Shown: positions 37,054-46,508, counted from the first letter of the stretch. The stretch: DNA of 64,000 bases from Shewanella japonica (GCF_002075795.1 NZ_CP020472.1:2897001-2961000), one strand, 5' to 3'. Numbers and translations: made by a program. Notes: generated by a model not told the origin, from the letters alone.

Positions 37054-38382
37054 TTAAACGCTTACAGCCCAAAGCTCAAGTTGTAAATCCGGATAAGCGC
37101 CAGAAATATGCATCGCAACCCCACCACTGGATTTAAGTTTGATCCAATGGCTGTTGTTCTTATCTAATTGGAAATAATGATAGCCAGCATGATATGGCAC
37201 TTGTCGCGGGGCAACAGGTAGGTTCGTGATTCCGATACCGGCCAGTTGGTTATTTACCAGTTCTCGAATCGTTTCTACCGAGCCAATTTTAATTTGTGAC
37301 GGCAAACGCTGACGTAAATCATCATTTGGTACATTCGCTTTCACCGCTAAGATGAACTCTGCGCTATCAAGTAAACTCTTATCGGCAATGGTTGAGAAGT
37401 ACACGCCAAATTTGGTTTTTTCGAGTACCAATTCTGTTGCTGTTTGCTCAAGGACAGTGCTTAAGCCGTGGTTAACAATGACCATGATATTACCGAATAC
37501 ATAGGTCAAATTATCATGCTGATAAGTAGGCAATTTCGGTGGTCTTTTATCTTGGCTACTAAACGTCGATAGCTCACCTGCAAAACTCACTAGAGTTCTA
37601 AATAACACTTCAGGATGGATATGATTGATGACACTATAATGCTCAAATAAAGGTTGGTATTTATTCAATAGTTGTAGCATTAAAAAGTCAGCAATTGAGC
37701 TTGAAGATCCTTGAGCTTGACTCAATCTGCCAGCAATTGCTTCTGCACGTTGGTTTATCATTCCCGTCACTTCTGAAGTGACATTAAGCAAGGCTTTAAT
37801 ATGCTCTATGCCGGTACAAGCTGGAATAAACTTTTTATCAAGCCTAATTGCCCCTTCTTCAGAAACATCAATAACTCGAGCGATGGCTATGGATACATAG
37901 CCTGAACGGTCTTCACTTTGCAGCTTTAAGCGGCAATCAAATTTAGCAACTTGCAACACTTCCATTGCATCAGAACCCACACTAGTATCAACAATATTAT
38001 GATCTTCGTACAAGTAGCGAGTTATTTGATTTTGTTCAGATGACGAAATATTAAGGCCGTTACTTTTCGCTACAGGAAGCACTAAATAAATCAGTTGATC
38101 GATTGTCCCTGCTGGTATCGATAACGCATTAGGAAGCGGACTTTGCTCAGGCATTAACACTAAGGTTTGATCTTGAAATACACACTCAATTCTATCTAAA
38201 CCAAACTGACCTAGTGGCAACAAGCTATAATTAATTTCGTATTGGGTCACTCCCCATGCAAATGGGTTAGCTTTATTCGCTATTTGAGTTTGCTGATACT
38301 GTAAAAAACGTTCTTGTTGTTGCATATGTTGAGGGCGCAAAAACATCCCTTCAGTCCATGCTATTGGGCTAAAATCGCTCAT
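37054..38382 (-). CDS. tssK: T6SS baseplate-membrane connector TssK
   Basis: 442 residues of the VasE/ImpJ family. The N-terminus IAWTEGMFLRPQHMQQQERF is diagnostic. PVAPRQVPYHAGYHYFQLD lies in the C-terminal receptor-binding domain. TssK links the baseplate wedges to TssL/TssM. It is followed by tssL with a 26-base gap. Confidence 0.97.
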   Translation of the reverse strand: MSDFSPIAWTEGMFLRPQHMQQQERFLQYQQTQIANKANPFAWGVTQYEINYSLLPLGQFGLDRIECVFQDQTLVLMPEQSPLPNALSIPAGTIDQLIYLVLPVAKSNGLNISSSEQNQITRYLYEDHNIVDTSVGSDAMEVLQVAKFDCRLKLQSEDRSGYVSIAIARVIDVSEEGAIRLDKKFIPACTGIEHIKALLNVTSEVTGMINQRAEAIAGRLSQAQGSSSSIADFLMLQLLNKYQPLFEHYSVINHIHPEVLFRTLVSFAGELSTFSSQDKRPPKLPTYQHDNLTYVFGNIMVIVNHGLSTVLEQTATELVLEKTKFGVYFSTIADKSLLDSAEFILAVKANVPNDDLRQRLPSQIKIGSVETIRELVNNQLAGIGITNLPVAPRQVPYHAGYHYFQLDKNNSHWIKLKSSGGVAMHISGAYPDLQLELWAVSV

Positions 38383-38452
38383 AACTTCCTTATTATTTCC
38401 AATGCTTGATATCGTTGTTGAAATATCCGTTATTTCAATTTAAATAAAATCT

Positions 38453-38923
38453 TTACTGCTCAGAGTTATAAACTGCTATTTTTTCTATATTGACTGTGAC
38501 ACTGTCATATCCAGTAGGGTCAACCTCAACAACTGAGCGCCAGCGAGAAGCATCGATATCGCGATAAGCCACAATCACCCCTACGTATCGTGTGTTTTGA
38601 CCTAAGCTCATTGGATACTCGTGAATTTCAGAAGGTTGCAATTCAAGCTCATCTTTTCGAATTAAGTCAGGTCCTAATACCGATTCAGCAGACTCGTAAA
38701 GAGTGAAAAAATCCTGATTATCAAAGATGGTACGGGAAGAAAGTTCGAATATTTTTACTACCACAGGCGACGGACGCTTATTGATATCAGGGTTAATATC
38801 TGCGCTCGCACTAAACGTGATATCGGTATAAGCAGGTACCACGGCATTAATGGTTTTACAGCCCGTATTTATCAACAATACTGAGGCTAGTAAAGCTTGA
38901 TACAATCCTAATTTTAGTTTCAT
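38453..38923 (-). CDS. tssJ: T6SS outer-membrane lipoprotein TssJ
   Basis: 156 residues with a lipoprotein signal ending at Cys22 (LLINTGC; Asn at -3 is less common). The mature part begins with KTINAV and contains SPVVVKIFELSS and FFTLYE, both typical of TssJ/VasD. It anchors the membrane complex in the outer membrane and binds TssM. It lies 17 bases after fha and 70 bases before tssK. Confidence 0.94.
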   Translation of the reverse strand: MKLKLGLYQALLASVLLINTGCKTINAVVPAYTDITFSASADINPDINKRPSPVVVKIFELSSRTIFDNQDFFTLYESAESVLGPDLIRKDELELQPSEIHEYPMSLGQNTRYVGVIVAYRDIDASRWRSVVEVDPTGYDSVTVNIEKIAVYNSEQ

Positions 38924-38940
38924 CGCTTAATCCCTTAAAA

Positions 38941-40329
38941 TTATAATGATTTGATTTTATTATCGTAAGCTTCTACAAAATCATCAGATAATGCTGCGGT
39001 GTTTGTGTTAGCAAACTCAGCCTGTAAATCTTCATGTAAACTTTTGTAGACTTTCCATTGTTTAAATTGCTTTTGGCCTGGCACTAACATTTCAGCAAAT
39101 GATTGGCTTTGACTTTTTTGCTCAACAAGATCGGGATCAAGCTGATTTAACAAGCCTCTTAAAGCACCAAATGTCCCAGCAGTAAGTGCAATGTCATGTT
39201 TACGCCCATCATTAAATGCTTCAATAATGGCCTGTTGAGATGACAGAAAACTCGCACTTTTACGCAAATACAAATTTTGAAAAACATCATCAAGACTGGC
39301 TGAAAACTTGAGCGGATTATTTTCTCTTTGCTGAAATGTCGTTTGGTTAATTCTGAATTCTGTTTTCAACTTCGAGCGTTGACGCAAAGAGTCCATTAAG
39401 CCAGTGAGCATGAGTTGCATGCTTTGACCAAGCTCGAACATTAATTCTTCAGTGAGTACTTTGCTGTACTCTTGCTCATCAATACCAAAACCTTTAAAAA
39501 AAGCTTGGCTTAATGATGAAGCAGCTTGTACCTGATTGCTCACTTGTGGTTGAGGTTCTGCTCGAGTTGCTTGTTGAGCTGTTGATTGCGCTGCATGTGG
39601 GTTAGTCACTTGCTGCTGACTTGCCATACTTGTTAATTGTTGAGGCGGCATTGATTGCGGCTGTTGGTGAGCGGGTTGCGGCGCAGCTTGATTCGTAACA
39701 GGTTGACCAACTGGCATACTAACTTGTGGCTCTGCCACTGGCGCAGACTCATTAAAGAAATCTTGGCCCCACTCTTCTGGAATTGCCATCCCGGGAGGCT
39801 GAAAATGATCTTGTAAGTCACCGTTGACATCAGGTAGCGGTTGAGACTGACTCGGCGCTTGATTCAACAAACTTTGTGCGTCAAAGCCAGCAATTTGTTG
39901 TTCAAATTCGTTTTCAAACGGATTACTGTCAAGCACTTGGTTAGTCTGAAACGGGTCGGCACTAACACTTGCAGCTGATTGAGTGCTAGAAGCAGCCTCT
40001 GTACTAATACCATTAGTCATCTTTGCTGACACTTCATAATCACCCAAGGTGAGTAGATCATCATGCTCAATTTTATGAGGCTTTGTAGATCCTAACGCTT
40101 CAACTGAACGGTTTATATATAAGCCATTCGTTGATAAATCTTCAATATAAAAGCCGTCAGAACGTTTCGTAATACGAGCATGTGTACCCGACACCACCTT
40201 TTCAGGATCAGGTAAATGCCAATCACTAGTATCAGCTCGACCTATTGTAAGCGAACTGATTACGTCCTTAGATGTGACTTGCTCAGGTGATAACCGATGA
40301 AAGCTCACTATCTCTAGCGTTAATTCCAT
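38941..40329 (-). CDS. fha: T6SS forkhead-associated protein (Fha/TagH)
   Basis: 462 residues. An N-terminal FHA domain (about 1-100) shows IGRADTSDW (Arg31), SGTHAR (47-52) and STNGLYIN (66-73), the residues that bind phosphothreonine. A Gln/Pro/Ala-rich linker covers about 110-270. The C-terminal TagH-type domain starts near FFKGFGIDEQEY. Fha is the target of PpkA and PppA and triggers assembly once phosphorylated. Confidence 0.95.
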   Translation of the reverse strand: MELTLEIVSFHRLSPEQVTSKDVISSLTIGRADTSDWHLPDPEKVVSGTHARITKRSDGFYIEDLSTNGLYINRSVEALGSTKPHKIEHDDLLTLGDYEVSAKMTNGISTEAASSTQSAASVSADPFQTNQVLDSNPFENEFEQQIAGFDAQSLLNQAPSQSQPLPDVNGDLQDHFQPPGMAIPEEWGQDFFNESAPVAEPQVSMPVGQPVTNQAAPQPAHQQPQSMPPQQLTSMASQQQVTNPHAAQSTAQQATRAEPQPQVSNQVQAASSLSQAFFKGFGIDEQEYSKVLTEELMFELGQSMQLMLTGLMDSLRQRSKLKTEFRINQTTFQQRENNPLKFSASLDDVFQNLYLRKSASFLSSQQAIIEAFNDGRKHDIALTAGTFGALRGLLNQLDPDLVEQKSQSQSFAEMLVPGQKQFKQWKVYKSLHEDLQAEFANTNTAALSDDFVEAYDNKIKSL

Positions 40330-40392
40330 TTTAAATACATTCCTTTAAACAACTTATGCGCAAACAGTCACTCAACACATTTAAAAGCGTAA

Positions 40393-40447
40393 TGCATATC
40401 AATCCTTAAATTGATATGCAGTTAAATAAGGTGATTTCATCACCTTA
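40393..40447 (-). terminator. Two perfect hairpins between ppkA and fha
   Basis: TAAGGTGAT / ATCACCTTA (40427-40435 and 40439-40447, loop TTC) and TGCATATCAA / TTGATATGCA (40393-40402 and 40411-40420, 8-base loop) are both perfect. Reading the minus strand, the first follows ppkA by about 30 bases and is trailed by TTTAA, so it may partly terminate ppkA mRNA. Confidence 0.6.
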
Positions 40448-40478
40448 CTTGTTATTAGCCCACTCTTTGCAATGCGGT

Positions 40479-42467
40479 TTACAGTCTCTCAACACCGTTT
40501 AGACGTTCATACATCTCATTACCACGAGCAAATAATTCACGGGCAGTTTTTAAATATTGTTTCTCTAAATAAATATTGGCTTGTCTTAGGTAAGAACCCG
40601 CTAAACGTTTATCCAAAGTCAATAAGGGTTCAAAATCTTCCGGTACAGTCTCAGCTAGCACTCTGACTTCATCGTCAAATGCTCGAAGATCTTTTGGATT
40701 ATCAATGGCATCTAATCTGACAGTCAGCTCTTCAAAGGTGTTTCTGTAATAGACCTCTGCATCTTGGTAAGGATATTGCGCATTTTTACCGCTTTGGACA
40801 GCATTGTTGTATGCAGTGAGCTGTTCAACCGCCACCTTCATTTCAGCGCCATAAGTCAGTAAAGGCTGTGCTTCAGCTTGCTGTGAAAAAATAACCTCGC
40901 CCGTTGTGATAAGTGCCTTTATTTGAGTGACATCATGGGTTTTAAGCGCTACATCGAAAGCTGTTGCATAAAGAGTAAAATCTTCTTCTGATGGCATATA
41001 AGTGAACTTAGGCTCGATAAAGGCTAAGTCTTCAACAATCGCTTTTATATTATTTCCGCCTGTTTCATCGTATCTTGACTGACTTAACAGTAAAGCTAAT
41101 CGCTCAGATAACGCATCTATCACCGACTGCTTGCTACGTTCTGCTTGGTTTTTCATTTTTAATAAGCGTATTGAGTCAGGGTAATAGCGCTCAGTGGCTT
41201 CAATGATTAATGAAATTCGGCCATAGTCTTGATATAAACCGTTACTGCTTTTCGGAACTGAAGCAATTCGTTTTTCAACAATATCTAATACTTCAGTTTG
41301 GTGTTTTCTTAATAATCCATTACGAATTAGTACTTTATCTTCAGGTATTTCAGCTAGGCGCTCTAATAATGCGGAAGCTGGAATGTATTCATATGACTGA
41401 GTTTCATTTTGCACTTGATCAGTCATTGATACTTTTTGCTCTAAATTCGCAAGTTGCAGCTGATGATGATGTTGGACTTGTACTCCCACAACAATCAGCG
41501 CCACTGCCGCAGCAATAGCAGTAGGTAGCGGCCAGGCTTTACTCTCAAACTTTTCAATAATCGTCGCTATAGAGTCAGCTCTTTGCGCCTTCTTAATAGC
41601 AAGACCTTTTTTGAGTGTAGGCCATAAACGTAAGCTAATATGACTTGGTTTACTCAACGATGCTTTGGCCAAATCGACTTCATTTGCCGCAACTCGTTTG
41701 TAAGGGTGTTTACTGGTTAACAGTTCATAGGTAATGCAAGAAAAGGCATAAATATCATCGGCGGCACAAGCTTCTTCACCTATCAGCTGCTCATAGCTGG
41801 CATAGGCTGGTGTGTAACCTGTCAGTGGCGAGTCTTGATCAACTTGTTCTAATGCATAATGGTCTTTTTCATGTTGGAATGATTTAGCTACGCCAAAATC
41901 AAATACCTTGATATTGCCTTGACGGGTTAAGAAAATATTCGATGGTTTCAGATCGGTATGCACAATTCCTTGTTTATGGGCATAAGTTAATGCCGAACCA
42001 ATCTGCTCAATAATCTTCATTGAACCTTTAAAGTTAAGTCCAAGCGGCTTAGAACGTTTAATCACTTGATCTAAAGATTCACCATCTAGCCATTCCATGA
42101 CCATAAAATGGTAACCTTCGTCAGTATCAACGTCGTATACACGAATAATATTGGGATGCGAGAGCTGTTGTGTTTGCACAGACTCTTTAATTAACACCTG
42201 TTGCGCTTCTGGAATGTCAGTAAATTGTGATAACAGTACTTTAATAGCGACAAACGGTTCTGCGACGTTTAATGATTCTAAATATAGATCTTTTGCACGG
42301 TAGATATCACTCATACCGCCATGACCAATTTTAGATTCTATTAAGTAACGCTTTTTAAAACATTTACCGATTAAATTCGTATTATTTTTGCTATTTGAAC
42401 CGTTATTAATGCCAGCGACCAAAGTCTTGTCATCAACCATATGTTCGGGGGTTTGACTCTTATCCAT
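40479..42467 (-). CDS. ppkA: T6SS serine/threonine protein kinase PpkA-like
   Basis: 662 residues. A kinase domain covers about 40-310: glycine loop IGHGGMSD (48-55), Lys76 in VAIKVLL, catalytic loop HTDLKPSN (170-177) and DFG at 190-192. A single membrane helix lies at about 313-331 and the C-terminal half is a helical, probably periplasmic sensor. The usual HRD Arg is Thr here. I see no von Willebrand A domain as in Pseudomonas PpkA. It is the first gene of the T6SS operon and would phosphorylate Fha. Confidence 0.93.
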   Translation of the reverse strand: MDKSQTPEHMVDDKTLVAGINNGSNSKNNTNLIGKCFKKRYLIESKIGHGGMSDIYRAKDLYLESLNVAEPFVAIKVLLSQFTDIPEAQQVLIKESVQTQQLSHPNIIRVYDVDTDEGYHFMVMEWLDGESLDQVIKRSKPLGLNFKGSMKIIEQIGSALTYAHKQGIVHTDLKPSNIFLTRQGNIKVFDFGVAKSFQHEKDHYALEQVDQDSPLTGYTPAYASYEQLIGEEACAADDIYAFSCITYELLTSKHPYKRVAANEVDLAKASLSKPSHISLRLWPTLKKGLAIKKAQRADSIATIIEKFESKAWPLPTAIAAAVALIVVGVQVQHHHQLQLANLEQKVSMTDQVQNETQSYEYIPASALLERLAEIPEDKVLIRNGLLRKHQTEVLDIVEKRIASVPKSSNGLYQDYGRISLIIEATERYYPDSIRLLKMKNQAERSKQSVIDALSERLALLLSQSRYDETGGNNIKAIVEDLAFIEPKFTYMPSEEDFTLYATAFDVALKTHDVTQIKALITTGEVIFSQQAEAQPLLTYGAEMKVAVEQLTAYNNAVQSGKNAQYPYQDAEVYYRNTFEELTVRLDAIDNPKDLRAFDDEVRVLAETVPEDFEPLLTLDKRLAGSYLRQANIYLEKQYLKTARELFARGNEMYERLNGVERL

Positions 42468-42782
42468 AAGTACAGGTAAATCCCTTTATATTACCCTTAA
42501 GTATGTAAACTAATGCACTACTCTATTTAATTTACCCCAATATGTTGCAGCATCAATTTAAAAAAAACAATATTAAAAACCATTTATCATTGTAAATATA
42601 AAAATAGAGCAAATATCTCACACCCTTTAGTATGTATTTAATTAAAATATAATTAATTAGGATATAAATTTAATTAAACTTATAAAACATTCATTAAAAA
42701 ACCACCTATTTCTATTGACCAAGCATTCCATAATGGGTAATTTACGAATACTTTTTTAACGGACTAAATAATAGAAGTAGAT
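42468..42782. promoter_or_regulatory. Divergent promoter region, ppkA operon / OmpA lipoprotein
   Basis: 315 very AT-rich bases with no gene. A near-perfect direct repeat ACCCTTAAGTATGTA / ACCCTTTAGTATGTA (42492-42506 and 42622-42636, 14 of 15 identical) could be a regulator site. No sigma-54 motif was found. Confidence 0.5.
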
Positions 42783-43274
42783 ATGGCATATTCTAAATTA
42801 TCAGTACCTCTTTTGATCTTACTTGCAGCATCTGGATGTAAATCAACCCCAGAAGTTCAACCTGAACCACCTAAAGTCGTTTCGCTTTCTCCTGCGTGCA
42901 TGGAATACGCTTTAGAAAATGATAATGAAGAGCTTGTTGGTTTTAGACCGGTTTACTTTGAAGTCAACAGTGCAAAACCTTACAGTAGCTTAGACAGTAA
43001 TATGTCTTGTATTGTCACTTACCTATCTAGAAACCCTGATAAGTCTGTTGATATTCAAGGGTATACCGACGATAAAGGTACAATTGAATACAACAAGGCG
43101 TTAGCTAAAAAACGCGCTGATGGCTTAGTTGAACACTTAGTACTGTTAGGCGCCTCACCAAAGCAGCTTCAGTCTAGTGCACACATTATCGAAGACAAAG
43201 GCGTTAAATTGACGACTTCAGAGCGCTCAAAAATACGTCGTGTTAATTTTGCTATTACAGACAAATCTTTATAG
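42783..43274 (+). CDS. OmpA-family lipoprotein divergent from the T6SS operon
   Basis: 163 residues with a lipoprotein signal (LAASGC, Cys19) and a C-terminal OmpA-like peptidoglycan-binding domain (about 58-160). FRPVYFEVNSAKP, IQGYTDDKGTIEYN and RRVNFAI are visible. It would tether the outer membrane to the cell wall. It shares a promoter region with ppkA, so it may be an extra T6SS anchoring factor like TagL-type proteins, though TssL already has such a domain. A large hairpin lies 65 bases after its stop. Confidence 0.85.
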   Translation: MAYSKLSVPLLILLAASGCKSTPEVQPEPPKVVSLSPACMEYALENDNEELVGFRPVYFEVNSAKPYSSLDSNMSCIVTYLSRNPDKSVDIQGYTDDKGTIEYNKALAKKRADGLVEHLVLLGASPKQLQSSAHIIEDKGVKLTTSERSKIRRVNFAITDKSL

Positions 43275-43682
43275 TAGCGATGGAAATAGTTCTATTATTT
43301 GTCGAACTAACACCTATCCTACTAGCATGAGCATCACGATATAAATACAGGTATACCGAGTTTCGGCTTACCTGTATTTATATAATACTTAGTGATAACA
43401 ATTTAATAAGTAGACTTTAAAAATCATACTTTAAGGTTTCATTTTATGTCACTTTTAATTTAGGTTAGTTTTAATTGAAGTGACTTTTCAGTTTAAGTTA
43501 CCTTCCACTTTAGATTAAGTTAAAATTTACTTATTAAAAAACCAGCTTGCATTAATACATTACAAACAACCATTAATTAATCAGTCCTAATAACACAGCC
43601 TGACTTGTATCATTGATAACCTAAAAAGATAAGCTTGCGTTGGTCGCGAGTATATTTAAAAATCACAGGCAGATGCTAAGTT
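43275..43682. other. Gap between OmpA lipoprotein and racemase-family gene
   Basis: 408 AT-rich bases between convergent genes. It holds the hairpin at 43340-43382 and, at about 43450-43530, a few degenerate copies of a CACTTT...TTAAGTTA-like string that I do not trust as a true repeat. No open frame is convincing. Confidence 0.5.
43340..43382. terminator. Large perfect hairpin, probable bidirectional terminator
   Basis: TATAAATACAGGTA (43340-43353) pairs perfectly with TACCTGTATTTATA (43369-43382), and an inner CCGA/TCGG stem closes on GTT. It lies between convergent genes. The outer stem is A/T-rich, giving T-rich ends on both strands. Confidence 0.65.
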
Positions 43683-44576
43683 TCAAGCTAGCACCCTGTT
43701 TTTATTTTGCCTATAAACAATATAATGCGCGATATCTTCAATAGAGTGAATGTCTCCAATATCTACTTTTTCACAAAAGTCTCTGGCTTCACCGCTGAAG
43801 AAAAGTGACTTTGCCAATTCATAAACTTGCACAACTTTGCTCGCAACAGCCTCCATTGGATCAATAAAATCAATTGATGAAAAGTGGTTCTCTAAAATAG
43901 AGCGAACTAAAGGTAACTCCGTACAGCCCAAAATAACGGTATCAACACCTTGAACTTCTAACGTTTCAATCGCCTTAATCAATAATTTTGCATTACTTGC
44001 AAATTCACCAGATTTAATACCAAACGGTTCTCTTATATCCTGACCACATGAGGATTTCTCGCCAGTTTTGGCACCATATATTGCGCTATGTACATATCGT
44101 TCTTGAATTTCTAATGACGGCTTAATAAACGGCAAATTTGCCATTGTTAGATAATCATCGTAGATACCCGAATTGTAAGTACCATTGGTACAAAGTATGC
44201 CAACGATTGCTGCAGGGTTGTCGCTATGAATTTGCTCTGTGGTTGCTTTCAACATGTCGAGTAAATAAACATCTGTTTGTTCTTGTAGTCTTTGCCTAAA
44301 ATAATGCGCTGTATTGCATGTCATCACCGCAAAATTGACTTTATTTTTTTCAAGAAATTTTACTGATTCAAGCATCTCAGGAACGGGATCTTCTCCTCCC
44401 TCATTGATAGCTTCAGAGCGATCAGGTATATCTGGATTCTTAATGACAACCATTCCCATATGGTCTTGATCCTTCATCGCACCATGCGCGACTTCTTCCT
44501 TAAAAACAATATCCTGAAATAGAATGTCAGCTTCCGGCCCCATATTGCCTACAACACCAAATAATAACTCTTTCAT
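43683..44576 (-). CDS. Aspartate/glutamate racemase family protein
   Basis: 297 residues from the ATG giving MKELLFGVVGNMGPEAD; a TTG 57 bases upstream is less likely. Two cysteine motifs of the family are present, MTCNTAHYF and ILGCTELPLV, which act as the acid/base pair in amino-acid racemases. VGILCTNGTYNSG forms the middle glycine-rich segment. The substrate cannot be told; L/D-aspartate or a related acid is likely. It is not obviously linked to T6SS. Confidence 0.85.
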   Translation of the reverse strand: MKELLFGVVGNMGPEADILFQDIVFKEEVAHGAMKDQDHMGMVVIKNPDIPDRSEAINEGGEDPVPEMLESVKFLEKNKVNFAVMTCNTAHYFRQRLQEQTDVYLLDMLKATTEQIHSDNPAAIVGILCTNGTYNSGIYDDYLTMANLPFIKPSLEIQERYVHSAIYGAKTGEKSSCGQDIREPFGIKSGEFASNAKLLIKAIETLEVQGVDTVILGCTELPLVRSILENHFSSIDFIDPMEAVASKVVQVYELAKSLFFSGEARDFCEKVDIGDIHSIEDIAHYIVYRQNKNRVLA

Positions 44577-44707
44577 ATCTAACTGGCCTTTCGCCCTCTG
44601 TAAATTTAGGCTTATGGTAAAAGGCAGGTGCAATAGACGTTAATCCCAATTGAAGGATCTAACCCTCTATTATAATGGCGTAGATGTTGTTAAATAAGCG
44701 TAATGGG

Positions 44708-45157
44708 TTAATCAACACGCTTAATATAGTGATCAAACTGGTTGAGTTGTCGGTATCCCTCCCTCTCGTATAATGCTTTAGCCGCGCCATTATTCACCTC
44801 TGTTGATAATTTAACACTGTCCGCATGAGTAAATTTAGCGAAAACGTCAACCTGATGCAGTAAAGCTGTAGCAACACCTTGTTGTCTAAAAGCGTGTTCT
44901 ACATATAAATCGTTTAAAATCCATGTTCTTTTCATCGCAACTGATGAAAATGACGGATACAACTGAGCAAAGCCAACCAACGTATTTTGCTCATTCATCG
45001 CAATAAAAATGATTGAATCAGCTTCGACTAACCTTTCCTTAATAAATTTATGGCTTAAATCCAAATTTTCTTCCTGACCATAAAACTGTCTATAGGCGTC
45101 AAAAAGCGGTGAGACTTGTAAAAGGTTATCGATTGTTGCTTGTATGATCTTAACCAT
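44708..45157 (-). CDS. GNAT-family N-acetyltransferase
   Basis: 149 residues with the GNAT fold. The acetyl-CoA motif is LYVEHAFRQQGVATALL (R-x-x-G-V/A); ALYEREGYRQL is the C-terminal motif B. The start MVKIIQATIDN is chosen because AGGA lies just upstream; an ATG at 45181 is possible. The substrate is unknown. It is followed by the racemase-family gene on the same strand after a 131-base gap. Confidence 0.85.
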   Translation of the reverse strand: MVKIIQATIDNLLQVSPLFDAYRQFYGQEENLDLSHKFIKERLVEADSIIFIAMNEQNTLVGFAQLYPSFSSVAMKRTWILNDLYVEHAFRQQGVATALLHQVDVFAKFTHADSVKLSTEVNNGAAKALYEREGYRQLNQFDHYIKRVD

Positions 45158-45410
45158 TTTCCTATTCCTTGACTGAGCCATCGGCTTTTTCGTTGAGTGT
45201 CAGAAGTACTCACTGCCACTATTAACCATTAACACCAAAAAATAAACATTTTCACCACATCTTAATATTCACCTTTGCTAACTTAAAGTACAAAAAACAC
45301 ATAAATTACTGTTTAAAAACAAATTAATCATCTTGGCACAACTTATGCCTATTCAAGATTAAATAAGCATTAGCAACAAACCGATTACAAAATAAATTAG
45401 CAGGTACCCC

Positions 45411-46508
45411 ATGGATAGGTTAATCAGCATGAAAAAAATGACAATCTCACTACTTTGCTTTGCAACATTAACGTTAACAGCTTGCGGTGGAGAATCTGAA
45501 ATAGAAAAAGAGGAAGAGAAGTACGCCATTCCTGTTGAAGTATCACCAGTTACTCAAGGAGATGTATCTTCGTTTTATAGCACAACTGCAACATTAGAAG
45601 CGCCAGAAGAAGCTCATGTCGTCACCCGCATTGCAGGTCTCATTGAAACAATTGAAGTCGAGGAAGGCGATAGAGTCACCAAAGGTCAAGCTTTAGCCAC
45701 CATTGACGCAAAACGTCAGCACTACGATTACAAACGCTCTCAAGCTGAAGTTCAAATCATTGAGCAAGAGTTAAATCGACTAAAGCAGATGAAGAATAAA
45801 GAATTTGTCAGTCAGGATGTCATGGCGAAGTTAGAATTCAATTTACAAGCCGCTATTGCGCAGCGTGATCTAGCTAAACTGCATGTTATTGAAAGTCAGA
45901 TAGTTTCGCCAATTAATGGTGTAGTCGCTAAACGCCACGTTAAAAAAGGCAACATGGCTAAAGAGTTTGAAGAGTTATTTTATATTGTTAACCAAGACGA
46001 GCTTCATGGCATCGTTCACTTACCTGAGCAACAATTAGTGAGCTTACGCTTAGGGCAAGAAGCTAAAGTAACAAATCAATATGCTAATCAAAGCATCAAC
46101 AACCAAGAAATCATCGCTAACGTATTGCGTATCAGCCCGATTGTGGATGCCCAAAGCGGTACATTTAAAGTCACCATTGCTATCGATAATAGCGATGCCA
46201 AACTAAAAGCCGGTATGTTTACCCGAGTAGAATTAAAATATGACACTCACAAAAACGTTGTTACCGTTCCTTTCAACGCTGTTATTAATCAAGATGATAC
46301 TCAAGCCTTGTATGTTATCGAAGATAACACCGCAACCCGTCGAGAAGTCAAACTGGGCTATCGAGAAAAAGATAAAGTTGAAATCCTTTCAGGTGTTGAA
46401 CAAGGTGAACAAATCGTCATTCGTGGTCAGCAAAACCTGAAGGATCAATCTTTGGTCGAAGTGATCACGCCCCTTTCTTATGCCAAAAACAGCCTAGCAG
46501 CGCAATAA
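45411..46508 (+). CDS. RND efflux periplasmic adaptor (membrane fusion lipoprotein)
   Basis: 365 residues with a lipoprotein signal ending LTLTAC at Cys25. The lipoyl half-motifs RIAGLIETIEVEEGDRV and VVSPINGVVAKRHV-like SPINGVVAKRHVKKGN flank a helical hairpin (about 100-160). It joins the inner-membrane permeases to an outer-membrane channel. Translation may instead begin at the second Met (residue 7). It is first in a three-gene operon with two permeases; no TolC-type gene is nearby. Confidence 0.93.
   Translation: MDRLISMKKMTISLLCFATLTLTACGGESEIEKEEEKYAIPVEVSPVTQGDVSSFYSTTATLEAPEEAHVVTRIAGLIETIEVEEGDRVTKGQALATIDAKRQHYDYKRSQAEVQIIEQELNRLKQMKNKEFVSQDVMAKLEFNLQAAIAQRDLAKLHVIESQIVSPINGVVAKRHVKKGNMAKEFEELFYIVNQDELHGIVHLPEQQLVSLRLGQEAKVTNQYANQSINNQEIIANVLRISPIVDAQSGTFKVTIAIDNSDAKLKAGMFTRVELKYDTHKNVVTVPFNAVINQDDTQALYVIEDNTATRREVKLGYREKDKVEILSGVEQGEQIVIRGQQNLKDQSLVEVITPLSYAKNSLAAQ

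Noticed and set aside
42468..42782. Sigma-54 promoter for the T6SS operon
   Set aside because: No GG-N10-GC core with the right flanks was found on the minus strand by eye.
43441..43530. Possible tandem repeat of a CACTTT...TTAAGTTA string
   Set aside because: Copies are too divergent and too AT-rich to separate from chance.
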